NCBI GenBank assembly: GCA_013115135.1 | Contig: JABANP010000648.1 | Coordinates: 1-25,036 of the forward strand | Direction: 5' to 3' | Origin: Perkinsus olseni | Taxonomy: Eukaryota > Perkinsozoa > Perkinsida > Perkinsidae | Length of the DNA stretch: 25,036 bases | Shown here: positions 10,823 to 19,107 of the stretch, one piece after another | Numbering within the stretch: position 1 is the first letter of the stretch | Layout: the number at the start of each line of letters is the position of its first letter | The notes under the pieces: model-generated | Database searches by the model: none | What the model was told of the DNA's origin: nothing | The model's input: the letters and a program-made list of their open reading frames with translations, nothing else | Made by a program: the position numbers and the translations under genes

Positions 10823-13800
10823 TTATTCTCGCAGCGGGAGCTCCTGTTGGCCTTCAAATATTCGTCCCAGTCCACTTGCTCCCTTATCCAGCCATCCCAT
10901 GGGATGTGATGTGGCCTCTGGTCCTCGGTGGACAATGTCCACTGGACATCCCCCAACTTTCCGGAATTTCGAAGCCATCGACAAGAGTACTTCTCTTATG
11001 CCAGGACTCACGAGCTAGTATGATGACTCTATTCAGCACACTCTCGTCTATCGTCAAACCGCTTTTCTTCCAACCACGTCGCTGGCCTTCCTGGTGGCTC
11101 CGTGAGTCATTAGTCTCGAACAAGTCGGTGTCGAAGGCTTCTCTAGATCTTACCAAGAACGTCATAGTTGGCCGCCCGTTCGGCCCGTCACTTCTCAATG
11201 GCCTTCGAAGCTCCCATCTTCTAAAGATGCTGAGGAAGGCCTCTAGATGGGGCCTACAACAAAACCCCAAACTCGCGACATTCTGCGGGGGAGAATTCAC
11301 GAGCTTGTTTTTACTGTGCACCACCACGTAGAGAACGCCAAGATTCCCGTTGGCCAACCACTCTAAAATTGTTCCAGCTTTGGGAACATTAAGAGCATAC
11401 TTTCCCTGGGCTCCACTGTATAGCCCAGTGAGGAGGGCAACACGGCCCGACTGATTATCCCTCGGACCGGGTACCGCCGCACCCGCGACCAGAGGGTGGG
11501 AGATGGCCTTCAGATTTTTCCTGTCGAGAGGGCAGATCAGGTTGGCCTCCTCCAGAGAGTCTAGTAGCCGGCGCCAACGCGCTATCCTTGGGTCGTTTTT
11601 GTACTCAGCCGATTCCATATAGCTGTAATCTTCCCCCTCGATGACAACGGTACGCTCAGCATTGTGAGTTGGCCTACGGTCTCTCACTTCTCTGCGACTG
11701 GTCCTTGGCAGCATCTTGAAGAACGGTAGCGGATCGCTGGCCGGCGAGAACGTCCGTTCTGGGTCATGCTCGATGCGACGAGGGGCAGCGGCCAACCACG
11801 GCAAGGAGAAGATACTCTTCACCTCAATGCCATGGAACTCAGTCCAGCGGTTAGGGAAACCAACCAATCGTGACTCCGATGGCCTGCGTGTAGTCGACCC
11901 CGTGGAAACAGCATGATGCCCTTTGTGGCTCGCGGTGGCCTCCTCGACAGGATAGGTAGAGCTGCGAGCAAATGCGCCCGGCCTCAATGCAGCGGCGCCT
12001 GAGCTCGCTGAGGCTGAAGAGTGAAGATCATGCCCTTGGCAATTTAGCTCCGATTCATCCCTTCGTCGACAACGCGCATTGTTGGCCGAGCAATGGGCAA
12101 GTCCACCTCCAGAGCGTTCACCACCAACGTTCCCCACACCACCAGGCTGACTTCTATGCTGCTGCGCTTGGAGATTGCACGCTGGCCTGCTCAACTCGGG
12201 CTCAGGTGGAGTGAGCAAGTCCGGCGCTTCCAAGTACTGTCCAGGTAGATGAGTAGATATTGGAGACGCTGGCGCATCCTGGAGTGTGATCAGTGCTTCG
12301 GACGCGGCTGAAGAGAAGACATTCGTGAGATATAACACCGAAGAAACTTTATTACCCTCGTTCGGAACCATGCGATGGCGAACATCCAAGTCCGATTCGT
12401 TAGGAAATCTGTCATTACAATAAGGATGGCTGTCCTGGTGCGTATCATCAAGCCGGTAGTTATCGTGACACGCATGCTGGTCCGTTCTGCTTTGGTCGTC
12501 CCTGAGATACAAGAGAACTACTATCACTGCAGTTGTAATGTATCAGCATGCTCCGGACGACTCGCCGATTAAATACACCGGATATCAGCCAGGCGTTAAT
12601 GCTCTTGTTCGAGAATCCGAGTCGGTACGTCGGGTTCACCTTGAGGTTTCGGCTCGGGGCCGATATGAGGACGCTGATGTAGTGCCTGGGTATTCCTCGC
12701 CAGACCGTTCAAGATGTACGCCTGTTCCATACATATCTCGCAGGAACTCTTCGGGAGAGCGACAGTAATGAGGTCGATCCAAGGATAGTCGGTGAGGCCG
12801 GAAAGAGTAACCTAGCAGAGAAACATCGGAAGGATCACAATTCAAGCTACCGCGTTAGTGACGCGGCGTCACCGTTGACCCCTATTACCAATGGTGGGTC
12901 CTCGTTCTGAGGCTCCGTGCATTCTGCTGGACTCTCCGGTCCCCATCTGGCTGAGGACGTCCGCGTCCCCGAGATGGCCTTCAGCTTGATCCGGGAGAGC
13001 GAGGCGGTGAGGAGGATAAGAAATGACGGGACGCCCCGAGCGATGACGCGTGGGCTGGCCTTCTGACTGATCATGTTGGGCTTTACCCCCAGTCTGATGG
13101 CGGCTCCCGTTGTCGATGGAATCTGAGATTAAGCACTAGTTATTCGCCCCAAAAAGCCCAAGACGAGTCCCCTAGTACCTCTGTTAGCGTAGCAATCATC
13201 TCCCACGGACGAGGGCTGCGTTGCCCAGCCAGCACACTGTGGTATATTTTTAGAGCACACGGGAGGGCGTGTTAGAGATTGGCCCCCGCGCCCTGATTCC
13301 AGCTCGGCCTTCCTTCGGACCAGAGCCGCATTGAGCTCCAGGTGCAAGGGACATGTGTTTTGCCACACTATGTACGGGCGGTTCGCATCAAAACCTGGTG
13401 AATACTCGAGCCGAGCGTTGGCCTGCCAAAATACAGCCCTGCCGATTTTATCCAGGAGGAGGCCGCCGACCGGACCGAGTGATGGCCGCCTAGATGGGTA
13501 GTTCCTGTCGTCAATGCCCTGAATGGCGAGACTCTCTCGCTCTAGTACGAACTCGCGCAGTTGTCGGACCACTTCGCAGAAGGTGCCGGGAAAGTCCCGC
13601 GGACTTTTAGTATGTAGCAACTCTGTCATAGTTATACCACGGAGCGCCTCGCCCTGTACGGTAACGATAGGATACACGTTGTTGAACCTGTTTGCGGTAG
13701 GGAGGCCTTCGATAAAGACCTCTCCATAGTGATGGCTGGTGGGATTGGTGGAATGCTTGGCGAAGGCCTTCAACGCATTGTACCAGCTGAAGTCCTCGCA

Positions 13801-14616
13801 GAGGAATAGCTTACCGTGCTTTATCATACTCTTCGAGGCCTTCGCTCTTTCGGATTTGAAAACTGCCTTGCATATGACGCACATGATGGCTTTCGAGCAC
13901 GGGAATATCAAGCAGCTGTGGAGCATCCCCCACAAGGTGCAATCTCGGATCTTGCTGCGCTGGCCTTCTGTTGGAATGTCGCAAACGTCTGGGTAGGAAT
14001 GGGCTCGTGCCTCTTCTATGAGTTGCTGGCTATCCCGAGCAGCCTCTGCTTCCGGAGGGGGGTTCATGACGAAGGGGCTACCATGTAGAGTGAGAATAAG
14101 GGACACAGTCTCGGTCTTAGAGTCCGGGATAGTCTCATCGCTGGGGTTGTAGAAAATATCCGTCGGAGCTCCAGCAGTATGAGCGAAGTATGGCACCCTG
14201 CTCCGGCGCAGTTGTCCAGCATTGGAGGCCATCCACATAGGAAGGACAGCGTCAGCTTCTAACCCTGGCCAACCGCTCGCTGCTGCAACAGAATTTCTGT
14301 CGTGGATATTCATAGGGGCCCCCGGATGTAGTGGATTCTCAATGGCTGGGCTGGGAATGTTGCGATGCTCCCTCAGATATCTCGGGAAGCCTTCGAAATC
14401 CTCGGCGCACGCAGCACGGCGCTCGGACACATGTCGATGGCCTTCCGGGTCCTCCTCTAGGCCGCAAAAGCGCAGCAAAACCCCCGAGAAGTCGTCGATG
14501 TTGTAGAGGGGGTCTATCTCCCCATAGTAGCTACCCACCAGATCACCCGCCGGAATACCCAAGACACGGCAAATCTCAGCGACGGGCCCGTCGGCGACAC
14601 CACGAGTCGATGACAT
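10823..14616 (-). CDS. Large seven-exon gene, unrecognised protein (~1,132 aa)
   Basis: The model starts at ATG 14616 and runs leftward through exons 14616-13165, 13122-12889, 12811-12640, 12526-12356, 12307-11328, 11282-11012 and 10941-10823. Introns of 42, 77, 113, 48, 45 and 70 nt all have GT-AG ends, and the exons sum to 1,133 codons. Two long frames (484 and about 500 codons) anchor it. The splices between them are inferred, so it could instead be two adjacent genes. Cysteine pairs appear near residue 246 (CVICKAVF, then FLCEDF) and near residue 582 (CEIC). The middle is rich in Ser, Pro and Arg and probably disordered. No catalytic motif is recognised. It shares orientation with the upstream transposase gene and is dense in GAAGGCC words. 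The C-terminus is least certain: a rival frame ends at 10756. Confidence 0.62.
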
Positions 14617-14799
14617 CGTGATGGACAGGCTCTGCGAAAGGAACGATGTAGTTCACGGGACGGCTAGGGCCGAATGCAATTGTCATTTGTGAACCCAGCA
14701 CGGAGAGGAATAAATCTATCCCTCACCGGTTTATAGCTTACGGACCGTCTCACTGACAAGAGACGAGACGTTACTGAGTAAGACACCCCTCACGAGACG

Positions 14800-14839
14800 T
14801 CTCACCCCGTCTCGAATCATTCAACGAGACGGGGTGAGA
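14800..14839. repeat. Perfect 15-bp inverted repeat (hairpin)
   Basis: TCTCACCCCGTCTCG at 14800-14814 and its exact complement at 14825-14839 are separated by 10 nt. A further palindrome GAGACGTCTC overlaps the left arm. The G/C-rich stem would be a stable hairpin or cruciform. Confidence 0.85.
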
Positions 14840-14867
14840 AGGGCCCATTCAACTTGAATGGGCCCTT
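14839..14867. repeat. Near-perfect 29-bp palindrome
   Basis: AAGGGCCCATTCAA at 14839-14852 and its exact complement at 14854-14867 flank a single C. It abuts the preceding hairpin, so two perfect stems sit back to back about 185-250 bp upstream of the ATG at 14616. Confidence 0.85.
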
Positions 14868-15337
14868 ATAGCCCATGCATTTCGTGCGTAAAATTCACCG
14901 AAGGCTACCGAGTTGCGAACACAAGGTCATTCTTTAATCTTCCGTATCCATAAAAATCGAAAAGTGATTAATACAGCCTCGCCCGTACACCTGGAGTGCG
15001 AACCCGAGCTTCTAGCCAGGGTAAGCCTCGACACTTCAGTGTGCGAGAGCAGTGTTGATGACCTGATAAAAGCTCAGGTTGAATAATGCTGACAGTGCGA
15101 GCTGGTGGAAGCGGGCTCACAAATTGAATGGTAGGCGGATGCAGACAGACGCTCTATCCAACAAGAAGCAGTAGGCACCGTCGTATCTGGTAGCGGAAGG
15201 GCCGAGATTCTGCTGAAAGGAGCTGGGATACAAATTGAAGGTCGGAAGCCGACTACCCAGGCCGATGTTCTCCAATGCCTGCCCGCCATCTTCATCATTG
15301 CTATGTGATTCTACCATGAATCACCGTTATATTACTG

Positions 15338-18300
15338 TTATATAGATGCTTCGCTGGACTCAGCGTAATCATAATTGTCGTTGGTCAAATCTTGGATACC
15401 GAGACGTTCCAAAAACTCTAACGCGGCCCTGGTGAGTCGTCTCCCTCTTGTCAAAGTGATATTCCAGGCTACCAGCGAATCCGCGGGTACTTCATCGATC
15501 CAAGGGTGACTTGTAGACGCTCCACTGGCGGCGGACCTCTTGCTCCTCGCCTTGCGTTTCTGTACGCACATTTGTTGCAAAGCACCACGCTTGAGAGCCC
15601 GGGTGCCGTGCCTTCGTAGTAATTTTTCATCGTAGGAGTACCAATGTATCGAGATGGAAGCCTCTCTCCTCTGTGCTGATGGGGTATGGTCAGCTGACCA
15701 GTCGGGAGCGGAGACCACACATCCAATAGCAGGGCACCGACGATCAACAAGCTCATGAAAACCCTCGCCGGTATGTACAAACGCAAATAAACCGACGTGC
15801 GGTAGCTCGTCCTCACGTAACTCGGAAAGCGTCAACACTCTCCCAGAAGGCAGGCACCTTCTACAGTTTATATTACTCTTAGTACACCGGCCTTCTCCGT
15901 CCCCGCGAACAATGACGAGAGCAGGCTTCGTGTACTTCAACTCACGGCCCTTCATGGACTCAAACAGGGCACGTGCATCGGGGTCGCTGCTTGCACTCTT
16001 GCCGACGATGGCTGTGCCATGTAGCTGGCCGGCGGAGGGGGGTTTTCCTTCTTGCCTCGCTTCAAGCTTCCGCTTCTTCCTCAAGGGTCTGCTCAGGAGG
16101 CCTTCGGAGGAGCTGTGTGACTCGCTCGATTCTGACTGTCGAAGCACATTGAACCTCGGCAGCCTCGGCAATGTATCTTCGTGAGCTAGGTACGGATACG
16201 TTCCGAGCTGCAACTGGACGGCATGGGCTATATCTGAGAAGTGAGCAAGTAAATATTGAGAAGTAAAGAAGAACGGGGCTTCCTCCGGCCCATTATCTCG
16301 TCTCTTAGCGCACATCCTAACCAAGACCGCACCGGAACTAACTTACCCTTCTGTGAGAAAAGAAGAGGATGCTCCTTCGATAGCTTCTTCAGGCCTTCTG
16401 CAGCTACCGGGTCGTGTTTGTGAGCATGAGCTGCTTCTGACAGTGGCTCAGGGATTTTATCAAGTGCACCACTCTGCAAGAACACCTGACTAGGAGCACT
16501 TGAGCTACCAGTTGGGTCGGATGGTTCCCGGGGCCGATACTATTTGCTCAATAAAATTGTGAGAACTCCTGCATATGTCACCTGCGGGCCTCTCCAAGTC
16601 TCATCAGACATTGTCTTCTTGTAGTAAATGACAACGTCCCCAGAGTTCATATCCTTCTCAATCTGAGGAATCAAAGATATTCTAGGATTGCGTGAGTCGC
16701 CTTCACTCAAGGCCCTTTACTCTGAACGAATAAGCGGTGGTTATGCCTTTCGCCGCCGGGATGTAGGGTTCAAGTCTGGCCTTCCAGTCGCGAACATGAT
16801 ACATGGTTTCGGCGCGAGGATTAAGGGTTTCACGTCCCATGGGCGTGTTCAGTATCTGACTCCCTGTACAATCGGGTGCCAGTGCGATAAGATCGAAATA
16901 GCCGTATTACCTTCCGGCTGGCCATCTCCGCCCGTGTGGGCTCCTTGGTAGTGTGCCCTCTCATTTTTTTCTCAAAGATATCACAAATTGTGTGGCCATC
17001 AACAAATTTCGATTCCTTGAGAGCACATCCGTACTGAAAGTGCCGCATGTCGACATCTTCATGAGTATGCCCAGGAGGCAAGAAGCCGAAGTCGACTCTT
17101 TTCAGATGGCCCTCATACACCTTTTCAGCGAAGTATCCAAAAACAAACCTATAAAGAAATGGATTGGAGGCGAAAGCTAGCCGGTTACCTATTCTTGTTC
17201 TCCCCGGTTGGATTATCTAGCTGAATATGTAAAAAGCCAGATTTTGGGAGGCCATCTGTATCACGGAGGACTGCCAGAGTCCGCTCGAAAGACTCTATGA
17301 CCATGTTGGCGCCCTGGAAAGAAAATGAGATCAAGTACTGCGGAAAGAGGAAGAATTGCACGCGCTAGTCCAACACGGAGTGCACTACATGGCTCTTATC
17401 CGGCGGGACAACATAGAGGAATATATTGGGGCCTGGCCTTCCATGACAGATGACGAGCTCAAGCTTTAGTTTTGGCAGACACGTGTCGTCGAACTTCGGG
17501 AAGCTACGAGACTGAGACCATACAATGTGTGGCACCCGCGTGAGGAATTGGTCAGGCCCGTCAGCTATTATCGTGAGGATTTCCTCAGGATTTTGGATGG
17601 CCTTCATCTTCAAGTCATAGTAGATGGAGCGCTGCCGTTTCACGGCATCGAGATGCAAGGTGAAGCGCGCCATGTACAGCTCTCTATCTGCTTCGCACTC
17701 GGCCCGAGCTATAGCAATTTGGGACTCCGTGCAGTCTGAGCAGTGACCGAACCGTTGTGTTTTTCTCAAACACACTCGCAGGGCAGTTTGCAACCCTTCC
17801 CGATGGCCGTCGCCAGATGGTACACTGGCCTCCCTCTCCAGGTCCGTGAGACTTGACGTAGCCCAGGAGATTGTCGTCGGTCAGGTACCGCCTTATCGAT
17901 CTCTCAGTTGGGAAGCCCGTCGTTGGAAATTCGTCAGTCCATTTTTTTGCCGCAGATACTGGAAGAGGTTGCGCCTGGTCACAAAGGGAAGTATCACCGT
18001 GGAGCTGTCTGGTTGGAACTCTCCTATGCGTCGGAAAAATACCGGCGATGAAAGCACATACACACTGTCGTCGAATTCCTTCAGATGGCCTACGCAGGGA
18101 ATAGCGACGGTGGGCTGCCCACGAGCCAGATTCGGCAATTCGCCGGACTTCATTCACTTTGTTGCGGCCAATACCCAAATACCAAGCGAGTGCTCGAGTG
18201 CAGACCGGCTTGCCATAGAGCTGAGGCCGGAATCCGCCCTCTGTAGGAGATTTCCGGATAACCATACCCTGGCGGAGGCAGAAATTTTTCAAGTAGTTGA

Positions 18301-18577
18301 AAGAAGCATCTCTAGACCGGGGCCCATCCACGCCGAATGATAGTTTCCTTCTATCCTCGAGAGAGTGCTCGATGCTTAGAGTCGAAAGGCATTCTTTCTT
18401 ACAGCACTTGGAGTTGAGAGCAGCTACCACTCTGTCTCGATTGCATCGGCGGTCTGCTTCCACAGATATTTGCCCAAAGCCTTGCCCCGGATCTCGCGGA
18501 CAACCTTTATCGTGCACTGGTCCATCTTCAGCAGCAAGCTGGCCGTCTTTCTTCGGAGGAAGGAAGGCGTTTTTCAT
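15338..18577 (-). CDS. DDE/RNase H-like transposase-type protein (DUF7869 kind), with C-terminal extension
   Basis: Ten exons from ATG 18577: to 18158; 18114-17889; 17851-17389; 17313-17189; 17148-16911; 16855-16721; 16662-16582; 16539-16347; 16233-15338 (introns 37-113 nt). An extra splice may lie in the second of these. Order of motifs: CCKKEC near residue 60; LGIGRNK; GEFQPDSSTVILP; FGHCSDC near 254; ADGPDQ near 310; QLDNPTGENKN near 402; GFLPPGHTHEDVDMRHF near 440; then DVVIYYKKTMSDETW. The acidic residues in ADG, LDN and GHTHED match the conserved core I recall for this eukaryotic family, whose predicted fold is that of DDE nucleases. The roughly 440-residue tail has nuclear-localisation-like RKKRK and an HWY motif region. 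One frame break remains at the seven-A run 17942-17948. Activity is unproven. Confidence 0.78.
17942..17948 (-). other. Seven-A run where the transposase frame breaks
   Basis: On the minus strand the frame reading ...LFQYLRQK meets the next frame (...TDEFPTTGFPTER) at a run of seven A. Eight A would keep the frame, and every later exon is then in phase. Alternatives are a 59-nt intron (GTATCT...GAGAG) that would remove conserved-looking sequence, a real inactivating deletion, or a homopolymer error in the assembly. Confidence 0.6.
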
Positions 18578-18721
18578 CACCGATGAAGGAGAAGACTCCG
18601 AAAAGTCCGGACCTCGAACGAAAGTTCAACAGCCGTTTCACGGATTCTTGACGAGACGGCGATTTAATTCGCTGATTCGAGCAGTCTTTGAATTGCTTGG
18701 GACCCGCATATAGAAGTCAAT

Positions 18722-18771
18722 GCATACATGATTGGCGGAAGTCAATATTACCTTCCGCCAATCGTGTATAC
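18722..18771. repeat. Hairpin 1 of the cluster (20-bp arms)
   Basis: GCATACATGATTGGCGGAAG (18722-18741) and CTTCCGCCAATCGTGTATAC (18752-18771) pair at 18 of 20 positions around a 10-nt loop. The same arm recurs in hairpins 2 and 3. Confidence 0.88.
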
Positions 18772-18780
18772 TTGACCCCC

Positions 18781-18910
18781 AAGTATACACAATTGGCGGA
18801 GGATGGACGGGCTCAGGGCGAGCGAGAACAGCTTCATGCAACTGCATGAAGCGTATTTGCAAATCTCGCTCGCCCCAGGGGCGGTTACCTTCCGCCAAAC
18901 GTGTATACTT
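18781..18910. repeat. Hairpin 2 of the cluster, nested inverted repeats (130 bp)
   Basis: The outer arms (18781-18803 and 18887-18910) share AAGTATACAC and TTGGCGGA with the arms of the neighbouring hairpins. Inside are a perfect 12-bp pair, GGGCGAGCGAGA (18816-18827) with 18864-18875, and an innermost perfect 10-bp pair, GCTTCATGCA (18831-18840) with 18843-18852. The nested layout resembles a small foldback or MITE-like element. Confidence 0.85.
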
Positions 18911-18917
18911 AGAAACA

Positions 18918-18967
18918 GCATACATGATTGGCGGAAGGTAAAGTTGTCCTCCGCCAATCGTGTATAC
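18918..18967. repeat. Hairpin 3 of the cluster (20-bp arms)
   Basis: GCATACATGATTGGCGGAAG (18918-18937) pairs with CCTCCGCCAATCGTGTATAC (18948-18967) around a short loop. It is almost a copy of hairpin 1, lying on the other side of hairpin 2 in the same orientation. Confidence 0.88.
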
Positions 18968-19107
18968 ATGGACTTCTGGTCGGTATTCCTTGACGCGGGT
19001 TCTGGTTTTCAGCTCATCGCCTCGCGAGACTGATGATGAAACGGTTTGCAATATCGACTTCGGTAGCTTTCTGATATTGTTGTTGTCCCCCTCCTTAACG
19101 TAGAACG

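Larger units (their letters stand above)
14617..15337. promoter_or_regulatory. Intergenic region upstream of the 14616 gene, with palindromes
   Basis: This 720-bp gap lies between the transposase stop (15338) and the start of the next minus-strand gene (14616), so it probably holds that gene's promoter. Its clearest content is the palindrome pair at 14800-14867. The part at 15060-15310 has open frames on both strands, including a plus-strand frame over about 15139-15306 with protein-like composition, but no splice or start supports a gene. Two related 20-30 bp segments around CAAATTGAA (near 15119 and 15230) hint at an old duplication. Confidence 0.35.
18578..19107. promoter_or_regulatory. 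Divergent intergenic region between the transposase and plus-strand genes
   Basis: The two genes start head to head 530 bp apart, so this segment probably serves both promoters. About half of it is the three-hairpin cluster at 18722-18967. A minus-strand frame stays open across the whole cluster (19159-18638), so part of it could instead be an upstream exon or leader of the transposase transcript. No TATA box or other named element is identified with confidence. Confidence 0.5.

Noticed and set aside
10762..11331. Plus-strand ORF of 189 codons
   Set aside because: It lies antisense to the 10823-14616 gene, starts with a non-ATG codon and has no independent support; treated as a shadow frame.
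15338..16324. 328-codon ORF as a separate gene
   Set aside because: A GTAAGT donor at 16346 and a TTCTCAG acceptor at 16234 join it in phase to the transposase exon; its own ATG lies inside that intron.
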